Assembly (NCBI GenBank): GCA_964613805.1
Contig: CAZTJF010000007.1
Span: 62,001-126,000 of the forward strand
Source: XYD12-FULL-36-8 sp964613805
GTDB lineage: Bacteria > Bacteroidota > Ignavibacteria > Ignavibacteriales > Ignavibacteriaceae
Direction: 5' to 3'
Length of the DNA stretch: 64,000 nucleotides
Position numbers and translations under genes: made by a program. Positions 42,085-52,400 of the stretch are shown piece by piece. The notes beneath the pieces are model-generated. The model worked only from the letters and a program-made list of their open reading frames with translations. It was not told where the DNA came from and did not search any database. The first letter of the stretch is position 1. Every line of letters starts with the position of its first letter.

Positions 42085-44655
42085 CTATAGCATTTGATTT
42101 ATTGTTTGGGTTAACTGGATTTTAACAAAGTCCTGATCATAAGAAGGAATTTTCTTACCGTTTCTATCCAGGACATAAAATGAATCTACGATATCATCTT
42201 CCCTTGTTGAGATTTTTGCAAAATAAATCACCAAACCAAGTTCATTCATTTTTGAAGTTACTTGATAAAGAAACCCAAGTTTGTCCGGAGAGAAAACGTC
42301 AATAATCGTAAACTTTTCGTGCTCTTCAAATAATATTTTAACCTTTCCAGAACGCTTAAAAAATTTGCTTTCTATTCTTCGCCATCGCGATTTCATTTTT
42401 GCAAATTCAACATTCAATTTAAGCATTCCTGAAATTACCGCTTCCATATCTTTGCTAATCTTATCATATCGCGAATGATCAATTTTATTATGTGTTCTAA
42501 AATCAGTTACATTGAATGTATCTATTACAACGCCATCTCTTCTTGTAAAGATTTTAGCATCGTGAATATTTGCATCGTTAATTAAGAGCACTCCGCATAT
42601 TTTGGATAACAAGGATGGGAAATCCATTGTTATTACAGTGACATTAGTAAAATTAATAAGTTCTTTAAAGGTTGTTGAAACAGCTATTCCCTTTTGTATC
42701 TCTTCAATGTGAGCGGCGATTTCCTTATCGGTAAATTGATAAATGTAAGAAGAGTCAGTAATGGAGTCCATGTGTTCAAGCACATGCTCATCTGATATCA
42801 AATCCGAGTGTTTACTGATTTCCCCTGGCACAAAGTAAGTTCCTGACATCAACAACACTTCACCTGAAATTTGATCTTCAAGCATAGAGCGGGATTTCCT
42901 GTAAAGTTCCGAAAGCAATTCGCTTTTCCATGATGTCCATACAGCGGGATTCACCGCCGATAAATCTGCATATGTTACTAAGTAAAGTAAATCCAATTCT
43001 TCCACGGATTTGAATTTGGAAGTAAAGTTATTCAGCGTTTCGGGATCGTTCAAATTTCGCCTAAAAGCAATTTGTTCCATAAGTAAATGATTACGAACTA
43101 TCATGGTGATCTTGTCTATTTCTTCATCACTATAACCAAGCTTAAACAAAATGGATGAAGCAATCTCCACTCCGATAATTTCATGTCCTGCAATATTTAT
43201 TGGTTTTGCAATATCATGAAAAAGCAAACCAAGGTATAAAATTTCCCTTTCTTGTATGTTGCGAAAAATTCTACCAAGGAATGAAGAATCTTTTTCTAAC
43301 TTTTCAATATTTTTTATTGTTAGAATTGTGTGTTCATCTGTAGTAAAGCAGTGATAAACACCGTGCTGCACGTAACCGTTTAAATCACTAAAAGCAGGCA
43401 GAAACAAACCAAGCACACCATATTGGTTCATTAGTGAAAGTGTTTGACCAACATTGCTCTCAAGTCTTAATATTTCTCTGAAGAAAACAGATGACTCGGC
43501 TTCAAATTCATCCTGAATACTATGGCTATCAACATATTCGAGAATAGTTCTTCTTAGCAGTTCATCAAAGTATGCATCGTTTAGCCCCGCATAATAAAAT
43601 GCACGAAGTATATCTGAAAGATTCAGCTTGCCGCTTTGCTTTAGGGATAGTTTTTTACCCAAAAGATTAAAATCATCGTCAAGTTCTATTGTTAAATTTT
43701 CCGGGAGCGAGATTGAAATCACATCCTCAAAATGTTTAATCATGGCTTTTGAAAATCTATGAATTGAGTTGGCTGCGGCGTAATATTCCTTCATATAAAT
43801 TGTTAAAGAATCTTTTTCGGCACTAATAAGATTAGCAATCCTTTTCTGCCAGTTAAATTCGAAACGATCATTTTTTTGAAGAGAAAAAAGATGAATGGAG
43901 TTCCTTGCAAAAAGAATTTGGTTGTAACTTTCAAGCAAGTGTCTTGCTTCTGTTTGAGAGATGATATTTAGGTTTTTAATTAAGCTAATGAATGTTTCTG
44001 CTTGTGTTATTTCGGCTTGTTTGTTGAGAAGTGTTTTACTAAAAATGATATACATCCATTCAACCGCTTGGAAATCCCTTAGCCCGCCCGGAGATAATTT
44101 AACATTTGGTTCAAGGGTTTTTGCTGAATCACCATACTTTTGATACCTGTCCTCAATATCTTTTATGAGTTCACCAATGATTCTCTTCTGATTTTCTTCG
44201 GTTAATGAAGTGAATAAATTTTCGTTCCAATCATTATAAATTTTATCTGAACCAAAAAGCAATCTCGTTTCAAAAAACTGTGTGAAAGTATGAAGATCTG
44301 TTTCGAGAAACTTCTGAGCATCGGAAAATTCTCGCACTGTATGCGAAACGTCTATTCCATTATCCCAAAATTTTTGAACCAGTTCACGGATCTCATCTTT
44401 AACATCTTGAACGGAATGCGCAATAAACATCAAATCAATATCAGAATAAGGAGAAAGTTCTCTCCGACTAAAACTTCCTGCTGATACAAGAGCAAAATTA
44501 TATTTATTACTGTTAGCAAGTTTGTGAATTTGTTCCTCAATAAGCAAACTAAATTCCATGCTTGCATTCAAAGCATTCTTTTTTATAAAATTATTTTGAA
44601 AATAATCTTCTTTAAGAGCTATAAACTTATCCTTATTTGAAATCTCAGCAGGCAT
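42085..44655 (-). CDS. glnD: GlnD-like [protein-PII] uridylyltransferase/uridylyl-removing enzyme
   Basis: An 856-aa nitrogen-signalling enzyme. Order: N-terminal nucleotidyltransferase (SAGSFSRRELSPYSDIDLMFI with the DxD metal site), a GlnD-type PII-uridylyltransferase helical domain (NVKLSPGGLRDFQAVEWMYI), an HD hydrolase domain (TTDEHTILTI, then LLFHDIAKPIN) and two ACT domains (VTVITMDFPSLLSKICGVLL and FTIIDVFSPDKLGFLYQVTSKM). All parts are present, so it should sense glutamine. No PII gene is in the window. It starts 27 bases after queF. Confidence 0.93.
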   Translation of the reverse strand: MPAEISNKDKFIALKEDYFQNNFIKKNALNASMEFSLLIEEQIHKLANSNKYNFALVSAGSFSRRELSPYSDIDLMFIAHSVQDVKDEIRELVQKFWDNGIDVSHTVREFSDAQKFLETDLHTFTQFFETRLLFGSDKIYNDWNENLFTSLTEENQKRIIGELIKDIEDRYQKYGDSAKTLEPNVKLSPGGLRDFQAVEWMYIIFSKTLLNKQAEITQAETFISLIKNLNIISQTEARHLLESYNQILFARNSIHLFSLQKNDRFEFNWQKRIANLISAEKDSLTIYMKEYYAAANSIHRFSKAMIKHFEDVISISLPENLTIELDDDFNLLGKKLSLKQSGKLNLSDILRAFYYAGLNDAYFDELLRRTILEYVDSHSIQDEFEAESSVFFREILRLESNVGQTLSLMNQYGVLGLFLPAFSDLNGYVQHGVYHCFTTDEHTILTIKNIEKLEKDSSFLGRIFRNIQEREILYLGLLFHDIAKPINIAGHEIIGVEIASSILFKLGYSDEEIDKITMIVRNHLLMEQIAFRRNLNDPETLNNFTSKFKSVEELDLLYLVTYADLSAVNPAVWTSWKSELLSELYRKSRSMLEDQISGEVLLMSGTYFVPGEISKHSDLISDEHVLEHMDSITDSSYIYQFTDKEIAAHIEEIQKGIAVSTTFKELINFTNVTVITMDFPSLLSKICGVLLINDANIHDAKIFTRRDGVVIDTFNVTDFRTHNKIDHSRYDKISKDMEAVISGMLKLNVEFAKMKSRWRRIESKFFKRSGKVKILFEEHEKFTIIDVFSPDKLGFLYQVTSKMNELGLVIYFAKISTREDDIVDSFYVLDRNGKKIPSYDQDFVKIQLTQTINQML

Positions 44656-44682
44656 TGTAATTTGACAAAAGATTATTTGTTG

Positions 44683-45051
44683 TTACGATTTTTTTGCTGA
44701 TGGTTTTTTGTGCTCAGTTAAAATCACGGATGATATCCCGCCCCGAACATTGAACTCTGCTGTGATTTTCATATAACGCGGTTTGCAAACACGAACGAGA
44801 TCATCCAATATATTATTGGTTACGCTTTCATAAAATATGCCGTTATTGCGATAAGAATTTAAATAAATCTTTAGTGATTTAAGCTCCAAGCATAGCTTAT
44901 CTGGAATGTATTCCAAAGTAATTTTGCCAAAATCGGGCTGCCCTGTTTTGGGGCAGAGAGATGTAAACTCCGGCGCAAAATGGGTTATTATATAATCTCT
45001 ATTTGCATATTCATTTTTGAAAACCTCAAGCAGTTTTAATTTTTTATCCAT
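44683..45051 (-). CDS. queF: NADPH-dependent 7-cyano-7-deazaguanine reductase
   Basis: Reduces preQ0 to preQ1 in queuosine synthesis. Single-domain 122-aa form (unimodular QueF, Bacillus type). The nucleophile Cys33 is in SLCPKTGQPDFG, with Asp40 and the substrate loop FYESVTNNILDDL. The gene lies 30 bases after queC, and the tRNA-modifying partner queA is at 62170; queD and queE are not in the window. Confidence 0.96.
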   Translation of the reverse strand: MDKKLKLLEVFKNEYANRDYIITHFAPEFTSLCPKTGQPDFGKITLEYIPDKLCLELKSLKIYLNSYRNNGIFYESVTNNILDDLVRVCKPRYMKITAEFNVRGGISSVILTEHKKPSAKKS

Positions 45052-45081
45052 AAGAATTTTTTAATTTGTTGTGAAAATTTT

Positions 45082-45774
45082 TCAATCGGTATAATTTGGT
45101 CTTGCTTTGTACTTAATTGGATCATCAACCCCAGCTTTCTGAAATCCTCTTAATCTCAAAGCGCAGCTATCGCAAACTCCGCATGCTTCATCTTCTTCTT
45201 GATAGCATGACCAGGTTAAATTTAATGGGGCATTTAGTTCCAATCCTTTTAACACAATATCTTTTTTTGTGAAGTTAATAATAGGTGTAACAATTTTAAT
45301 TTGTGTTGAGGGTTTCGTACCAAGCCCAACTACTTTTTCAAATGATCTAAAAAATTCTGGTCGGCAGTCAGGGTAACCCGAAGAATCTTCCCAAACTGCA
45401 CCGATAAAAATAGCATTGGCTTTTATAACTTCAGCCCAGCTTACACAAGCCGAAAGAATGTGAGCATTTCTAAATGGCACATAGGAAGTTGGGATTTTCT
45501 TGCTCGATAAATCTGCTTTACTAACTTCAATATTTTTATCGGTTAAAGATGACCCGCCAATAAAGGATAAGTGTCTGAGATCAACAACAACTTTATATGT
45601 AACGATAAAAAAATCTGCAATATCATTAAACGCCTTTAGCTCTCGTTTTTCTGTTCTTTGTCCATAATTCACATGAAGAAACGCCAAATCAAATTCCTTA
45701 GCGGCTATGGCTGCAGTTACGCAGCTATCCATTCCGCCGCTTACTGCAATAATTGCTTTTCCTTTCTGATTCAA
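45082..45774 (-). CDS. queC: 7-cyano-7-deazaguanine synthase
   Basis: Makes preQ0 from 7-carboxy-7-deazaguanine with ATP. The PP-loop SGGMDS is at 12-17 and the zinc cysteine cluster appears near the C-terminus as CGVCDSCALRL with the preceding WSCYQEEDEAC. Length 230 aa is normal. It is the first gene of the queC-queF-glnD-murI run. I saw no obvious preQ1 riboswitch in the 160 bases upstream. Confidence 0.95.
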   Translation of the reverse strand: MNQKGKAIIAVSGGMDSCVTAAIAAKEFDLAFLHVNYGQRTEKRELKAFNDIADFFIVTYKVVVDLRHLSFIGGSSLTDKNIEVSKADLSSKKIPTSYVPFRNAHILSACVSWAEVIKANAIFIGAVWEDSSGYPDCRPEFFRSFEKVVGLGTKPSTQIKIVTPIINFTKKDIVLKGLELNAPLNLTWSCYQEEDEACGVCDSCALRLRGFQKAGVDDPIKYKARPNYTD

Positions 45775-45936
45775 GTGTGAATTTATTCTTTGTTTTTATG
45801 TAAAAATAAATAATCGCTGACTGACTAAGAAATTTTTAATGAGAAATGACCAAGTATAAATTGCTGAGGTTGCTCATGTTGACTATTTTTGTTCATCTCA
45901 ATTTAATAATTATTTAATCAAACTTAAGAGGAAAAA

Positions 45937-46692
45937 ATGCGAATCAAAGTAATTGCCGGAAATTGGAAGATGAATAACGATCTTAATGAATCAAAAGATT
46001 TAATCGCCAAATTACTCACCGGATTAAAAAACTTAAACACAACTTGTGATGTTGTTATTTGTCCTCCATTCACCTCTCTCTCTGAAACTTCTGCAATGAT
46101 CAAAGGAAGCAAAATAAAACTTGGTGCCCAAAATTTGCATCAAGAAAAAAATGGTGCCTTTACAGGGGAAATATCTGCTCAAATGCTAATTGGTTCCGGT
46201 TGTGAATTTGTAATTATAGGACATTCGGAAAGAAGAGTAATATTCGGCGAAACAGATGAGCTGATTAACAAAAAAATCAATCAGGCAATTAAAAATAATT
46301 TGAAACCGATTTTCTGTGTGGGAGAGCTGCTTAAACAAAGAGAGAAAAACATAACCGAACAAGTGATTGAAACTCAGATTCTTGAAGGACTCAAAGGATT
46401 CTCGCAGGAAGTTCTTAACGATCTAATTATTGCTTACGAACCGGTTTGGGCAATCGGAACCGGAAAAACTGCAACTCCGCAGCAAGCTGAGGAAGTTCAT
46501 GTTTTTATTCGAAAACTTATTAAAGATAAATTTTCTGCGGATTTTGCTGAAAAACTTAGAATTTTATACGGTGGCAGTGTAAAGCCCGATAATTCTAAAG
46601 ATCTTTTATCTCAAAAAAATATTGACGGTGCGCTTGTTGGTGGTGCATGTTTGGATGCAGATTCATTCCTAAAAATTATAAAGTCGGCTTGA
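45937..46692 (+). CDS. tpiA: Triosephosphate isomerase
   Basis: A glycolytic isomerase, 251 aa. All active-site motifs are present: Lys11 in GNWKMN, His in IIGHSERR, catalytic Glu in YEPVWAIGTGKTATPQQAEEVH, and the phosphate-binding YGGSVKPDN and GALVGGACLD. It stands alone on the plus strand with GAGG just before ATG and a clear terminator behind. Confidence 0.98.
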   Translation: MRIKVIAGNWKMNNDLNESKDLIAKLLTGLKNLNTTCDVVICPPFTSLSETSAMIKGSKIKLGAQNLHQEKNGAFTGEISAQMLIGSGCEFVIIGHSERRVIFGETDELINKKINQAIKNNLKPIFCVGELLKQREKNITEQVIETQILEGLKGFSQEVLNDLIIAYEPVWAIGTGKTATPQQAEEVHVFIRKLIKDKFSADFAEKLRILYGGSVKPDNSKDLLSQKNIDGALVGGACLDADSFLKIIKSA

Positions 46693-46720
46693 TTTAAGAT
46701 AAATTATAGATAATTGCCAT

Positions 46721-46747
46721 AACTCCTTTGAAAAAAGGAGTTTTCTT
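46721..46747 (+). terminator. Intrinsic terminator after tpiA
   Basis: Stem AACTCCTTT (46721-46729) pairs with AAAGGAGTT (46734-46742) around GAAA and is followed by TTCTT. It lies 29 bases after the tpiA stop. Confidence 0.88.
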
Positions 46748-46756
46748 AACAAATTC

Positions 46757-46788
46757 ATTGATTTCGCCTCCAATCCTTAGTATATTTG
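46757..46788 (+). promoter_or_regulatory. Bacteroidota-type promoter upstream of the GH2-like gene
   Basis: ATTG at 46757-46760 is followed after 20 bases by TATATTTG (46781-46788), matching the -33 TTG and -7 TAnnTTTG elements of Bacteroidota sigma-ABfr promoters. It comes immediately after the tpiA terminator. The TTG at 46786 lies inside the -7 box, so it cannot be the real start of the gene below. Confidence 0.55.
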
Positions 46789-49416
46789 CACGATTTTTTT
46801 AAGCTTTTTCCAACATTTAGGATTGTCTTCCTGAAGAGTATCTATCTATTAATATTACCATTAATCTCCCTGATGTTTCAGCCGATATCAGGGCAAATAA
46901 TTTTTAAAAATTTACCACAAAACGAACTCTCGTCTCATGATTCACTTTTTCTGGATATAGGAAAAACGAGAAAAATATTGTCGCTGCATGGCAAATGGAA
47001 GGTTTATCCCGCAAATTCTGATAAAATGGAAAAAATATCCGTTGAAATTCCATCTGCATTCGAAGGAGAAACAGATTTGGTTTTTGAAAAGAGTTTTATC
47101 CTTAGCACTTCAGATATTTCAAACTACAAATTAAAGCTAAATTTTTTAGGGCTGAATTATTCAGCGGACATTTCGTTAAATAACATTAGCATTTACCGGC
47201 ATACCGGAGGCGAGTTTCCATTTTCATTAGATTTACCAAAAGATATCTTACACTCAGATAAAGCAAATATTTTATCTGTAAGATTATCAAATAGGTCAGA
47301 TTCAAAAAACACAATCCCTGTAAAACAGAAATTCCATTTTCCTAAAGCTTTAGGGGGAATCTTTCGAGATGTTTATATTCATTTTACTCCAAATATTTTT
47401 GTTTCTGATTTAAGTACAAATATCAACTTCGATGCAAAACTAAAAAAGTATTTTCTTTCAGTTAAAACAAAAATTGAAAACAGAGGATTGGTCTCGGTAA
47501 AGGATACCGCTGTTGGGGCAGAGACATTTTCACTTTATCTGAATCTCACTTCCCCAACTGCTGAGGGTATTGTTAAATCGGGTGAGATTAAATTTCAACT
47601 TGATAAGAAGAAGGAAGTATCTTTAACTCAATCATTTGAAATATCGGCACCGATGTATTGGAGCCCGACAAATCCCAAAACATATTTGCTTAATGCAGAA
47701 GTTTATCATAATGAAAATTTAATTGATAAAACAGCTCGTTTGACTGCAATATGCGAGTTACAAGTTATTGGCGATTCCTTAATCCTGAACAATCAAAAAT
47801 ATTTTCTACATGGTGTTACTTATTACCCAGTATTTGAAGACTACGGCGGGTTGATTACATATGCGCAAATGGAAAATGATATTAAACTTATTCGTGCAAC
47901 AGGATTTAATGCCATAAGATTTGCAAAAAAAATACCGCATCCTTATTACTTGGTTCTTTGCCAGAAATATGGCTTGTTGCCTTTTATTGAACTACCGATC
48001 AATTCTATACCAAAATCAATTCTTGAAGAGAAAGAATTTACAGACCGGACAACCAACTACGTTAACTTTTTATTGCGGGGTTTTAATAATCTAACTATTG
48101 GCGGTATAGGCATTGGAAGTTCTTTTTTCGGAGATTCGGAAACAGATATTCGATTCATAGAAAATATAGCAGGTTTAATTAAGAAAAACTCAAATGCGAT
48201 AACTTATGCATCTTTTGTAGATGGAGAAATAAAAGAAATTAAAAACCTTGATTTTTACGGTATAGAAATAATTAACCGTCCGTTAGCATCAAGCAATTTA
48301 AATCGGCTACTGCAGAGTGAAGAATTAAAATCGAGTAAGGTATTTATCAGCGAAACTTCCCATTTGGTTAGCAGAGGAAAATCAGATGGTTACTTGAATG
48401 ATAATTCCTTCGAAGCTCAGGCAAAATTTTTTGAAGATGTACATGACTATTCACAAAGTAATTCTCTGCTTGGATATTTTTTAAACAGCATGTTCGATTA
48501 CAGAAGCGAATACGCTTCTATAATATCCGGTTATAATGAAGAGAATATTTTACGCACCGGGCTTGCTGATGAAAACCGCAGCACTGATAGAATCAGCTAC
48601 AAAGTTATATATGCAAAACTTAACAACATTGAGAAGGTTACTATTCCAATAGGAAGTAAAAAAGACGACTCGCCCATGCTTTTTATAATCACTGGAATTT
48701 TAATCGCAATTATCATGGGCATAATGATTAATTCAGGCAAAAAATTTAGAGAGGATTCGTCACGAGCATTGCTCAGACCTTATAATTTTTTTGCCGATGT
48801 GAGAGATCAAAGATTAATATCCGGTATTCACACTCTTGTTATAATGCTCATTATTATTTCAACATCGGGACTGCTTCTAAGCAACATTGTTTATTACTTA
48901 AAAGAAAATGTTCGTTTTGAAAAATTGCTTTTGAGTTTTGGCAGTTCAAATCTAATGCAAAACGTCAGCTATATTGCTTGGAATCCTTTAGCTTCGATTT
49001 GGTGGCTGTCATTATTAACGGTGATTGCTCTCCTCATTTTAATTATTCTCGTTAAGGCCTCTTCCTTTTTCGTCAAAACAAGAGTTGCATTCAGCAGCAT
49101 ATTTCACGCTGTCGTCTGGTCTTTTCTGCCATTAGTAATACTCGTCCCTGCTGGAATTATTTTATATCGTGTGCTTAATACGAATACTATTAATATTTAC
49201 ATTTTTGCTGCAATGTTCGGTTTCAGCATTTGGATATTTTATCGTTTGATGAAATCAATATATGTGATATTCGACACAAACCCTGCCAACGTTTATCTCT
49301 ACAGCTTCATTCTGTTTTTTATTATTGCAATTTCATTCGTAATTTACTTTGAAATAAGCAACTCCACATTTACGTATATCTTGCATTCATTAAAAGATTA
49401 TAAATTTTTAGGGTAA
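46786..49416 (+). CDS. GH2-like beta-galactosidase-fold protein fused to Yip1-like membrane domain (start uncertain)
   Basis: An 876-aa frame. A probable signal anchor (IYLLILPLISLMF) is followed by a jelly roll (about 60-210), an immunoglobulin-like domain and a GH2-type TIM barrel (HGVTYYPVFEDYGG near 345, IRATGFNAIRFAKKIPHP). Strand 4 reads IGGIGIGSSFFG, lacking the Asn-Glu acid/base motif, though Glu523 in ISETS fits the nucleophile position. After a helix near 630 come five or six membrane segments with Yip1-like spacing. The TTG at 46786 overlaps the promoter; the next in-frame ATG (46873) removes the signal. The true start may be an unusual codon between. Confidence 0.6.
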   Translation: MHDFFKLFPTFRIVFLKSIYLLILPLISLMFQPISGQIIFKNLPQNELSSHDSLFLDIGKTRKILSLHGKWKVYPANSDKMEKISVEIPSAFEGETDLVFEKSFILSTSDISNYKLKLNFLGLNYSADISLNNISIYRHTGGEFPFSLDLPKDILHSDKANILSVRLSNRSDSKNTIPVKQKFHFPKALGGIFRDVYIHFTPNIFVSDLSTNINFDAKLKKYFLSVKTKIENRGLVSVKDTAVGAETFSLYLNLTSPTAEGIVKSGEIKFQLDKKKEVSLTQSFEISAPMYWSPTNPKTYLLNAEVYHNENLIDKTARLTAICELQVIGDSLILNNQKYFLHGVTYYPVFEDYGGLITYAQMENDIKLIRATGFNAIRFAKKIPHPYYLVLCQKYGLLPFIELPINSIPKSILEEKEFTDRTTNYVNFLLRGFNNLTIGGIGIGSSFFGDSETDIRFIENIAGLIKKNSNAITYASFVDGEIKEIKNLDFYGIEIINRPLASSNLNRLLQSEELKSSKVFISETSHLVSRGKSDGYLNDNSFEAQAKFFEDVHDYSQSNSLLGYFLNSMFDYRSEYASIISGYNEENILRTGLADENRSTDRISYKVIYAKLNNIEKVTIPIGSKKDDSPMLFIITGILIAIIMGIMINSGKKFREDSSRALLRPYNFFADVRDQRLISGIHTLVIMLIIISTSGLLLSNIVYYLKENVRFEKLLLSFGSSNLMQNVSYIAWNPLASIWWLSLLTVIALLILIILVKASSFFVKTRVAFSSIFHAVVWSFLPLVILVPAGIILYRVLNTNTINIYIFAAMFGFSIWIFYRLMKSIYVIFDTNPANVYLYSFILFFIIAISFVIYFEISNSTFTYILHSLKDYKFLG

Positions 49417-49419
49417 AGA

Positions 49420-52400
49420 TTGTATTTATCTAGACTGGAAATTTTTGGATTTAAATCCTTTGCACAAAAAACCTCAATCAATTTTAATGAGGGGATAACT
49501 TCTATTGTTGGTCCGAACGGATGCGGTAAAACCAATATTGTTGATGCGATTAGATGGTGCCTTGGAGAGCAAAGAAGCGGAACTTTACGCAGCGATAAAA
49601 TGGAAAACGTAATTTTTAATGGAACCAACTCCAAAAAACCAATGGGAATGGCTGAGGTTTCTCTCGTTATTCATAATACTAAAGGAATTTTACCAACCGA
49701 ATATACCGACGTAACAATTACCAGAAGAATTTTCCGTTCAGGCGAAAGCGAATATCTGTTAAATAAAAATTTGTGCCGATTAAAAGACATAACAAATCTT
49801 TTTATGGATACCGGTATTGGGGCAAATGCTTACTCTGTAATCGAATTGAAAATGGTTGAAACTATTCTTAGCGATAAAGCTGATGAAAGACGCACTATGT
49901 TCGAAGAAGCTGCAGGCGTTAACAAATACAAACTAAGACGACGCCTTGCGCTAAGAAAACTTGACGATGTTAAAGCAGATTTAACAAGAGTAAATGATAT
50001 TGTCACCGAAGTCGAGAAAAAAGTAAACTCCCTTGAACGCCAAGCAAAACGAGCAGAGAAGTTTAATAAGATATCAACCCGGCTTCGTGAACTTGAGTTA
50101 GACCTTGCTGAACGCGAATTTGCATTATTTAATTTGCAGCGCGAAGAACATCGGCTTAAAAAAAATGAATTCTTTGATCAGAGATTAAATATAGATTCAG
50201 ATTCCAGCAAACAAGAGGACGGGCTTAAACAAACTAAACAAAATCTTAGCGAAATAGAGTCTCTCCTAAAAGAAAAACGTTCTGATGTGCAGCTTCAAAC
50301 AGAAAAAATTTACAATTTGCAAAATCAAATTTCTGTTTCGGAAGAAAGAAAAAAATCGATAAAAAATAATATTGATAATTATTTGCTCGAACTAAATGAA
50401 CTTAATGATCAGCTAAAGAACACCGAGCAAATTATCGGTGAAAATCAAACAGAACTCGAAGAACTTATATTTAATATTTCTCGAAAAGATAATGATAAGA
50501 TTCTTATTACTTCAGATTTAGACAATTCAAAAACTAATCTTGAAGAGAAAAAAAGAGAATTAAAAGAGCAAAGAGAGCTGCTGCTTGAAAAGGTGAAAGA
50601 AATTGCAAACAAAGAAAACGAGCTTTCGAGCTTAGATAAGTTAGTCGAAGGCAAAAAAGATTTAACCGAAAAACTCAATCATAAAATTCAAACGCTAACT
50701 GGTAATATTGCAAAGACAGTTGGTTTCATTGCAGATCTTGAGCAAGAGAAAGCCGAGATGGTTGTAAGGTTCCAAGAAGCTGAGGCTGTTTTCAATCAAA
50801 AACAAAAAGAAAAAGAAGAGTTAGAACAGCAGCTTAATTCTCTTAAGGGTAAAGAGCTTGAGGAAAGAAGTCTGCTTAACGGAATTAAAGATAGAATTGG
50901 CTTCCTTCAAACTTTAATTGATAACCTGGAGGGAGTTTCAAAAGGAGCTAAAGCTCTGCTTGAAAATAATAATTGGAATATTGGAGATAAATCTTTACTT
51001 GCCCATATTGGCAGCACATCAGAAGATTACCGCATAGCTGTTGAGGCGTCCCTAAAAAATAATCTAAACACAATATTGATTGAATCCATCGAGGATTTAC
51101 GAAAAGGAATTGACCTTCTAAAAAGCAGCGATATTGGTAAAGCCGCGTTTTATGTAACCCAACAAAACGGAAAAAGAGAGAGAAACTTTTTTCTGTGGAT
51201 AAAAAACTTGTTCACGAAAAGAAAATTCAAATCTTTAGAAAACGAAATTGGTTTTGTTGCGTGGACCAAAAATCTTATTCAAACAGAAGACAAGTGGAAA
51301 GTTTTCTTTGAGCGCTATTTAGATAAAACCGCAATTGTAAATTCAATTGAAACGGCTCTCAATCTTTCAAAAAAATATAATGCGTTTAACTTTGTTACCG
51401 TTGAAGGCGATTATGTTGATCAATATGGTATAGTTGAGGGCGGCTCAATTCCAAAACTCGATGATTCGGTTTTTGGAAGGAAACAGTTATTAAAGAATTT
51501 AAGAGCAGATTTTTCCAAGGGTGAAGATGTCCTTAATGAATTAAAAAGTAAAATTGAAGAAACTGAAAGCTCTTTGTCCTCAATCAATCTCAAAGTTCTA
51601 TCGGAACAGGGAAGAATGCTGCAAAATGATATCGCCAATATAGAAAAGCAAATTGCTCAGTTTGAATTCGAAAGAAAGAAAGCAGACGATGAGATAGAAA
51701 AATCAAGAGAGGAAATAAAGAATATTGCTGTCGAATTGAATCAGCTTGACAACGAATACACAAACTTATCAATGATTCTCAAAATGTATAATGATGAGAA
51801 AAACAAAGCTGATGAAGAATTCGTTAAGCTTGAGGTAAATTATAAGTTCAGCGAGGATACTTATAACAGTACTTTTTCAAACCTTAATAAGCTGAATCTT
51901 GAACTCGAAAGATTTAGCGGTGAGAAAAAGAATATTGAGAACTCTATTGATAGAGACAAGGAATCAATCGAACTCATTAAAAAATCACAACACAAACGTC
52001 AAGCCGACATAGCTAATCTTAACAACGAGTTGCTTGCTTTGGAAAATTTATTTGCAGAGAAAATCCCGGTGTTAACAGAGCTTGATCATTTCAAAACTGT
52101 TATGTTAAAAGAAGAAGAAGTAATAGAAGCCAAATATCATTCAGTCAGAGAGGAAATAAATAAGGCGGACTTAATCTTATCAAATCTTCGTAAACAAAGG
52201 GAACATCTGACGGATGAAATACACGCTGTAGATATTAAGGTTAATGAACTGGATATAAATATTTCAAACTTGAAGAATAATATTCTTGAAAATTATTCGA
52301 TTCATTTAGAGAAAAAGGAGTTTGAAAATCTTAATGAATTTAATTTTACAGAAAGAACAACTGAGGTTCATTCTCTAAAGCAGCAAATAAAAAATTTGGG

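Noticed and set aside
45775..45936. Possible preQ1 riboswitch upstream of queC
   Set aside because: I looked for the C-rich and A-rich pseudoknot pattern near a ribosome site and did not find a convincing one. A covariance search would be decisive.
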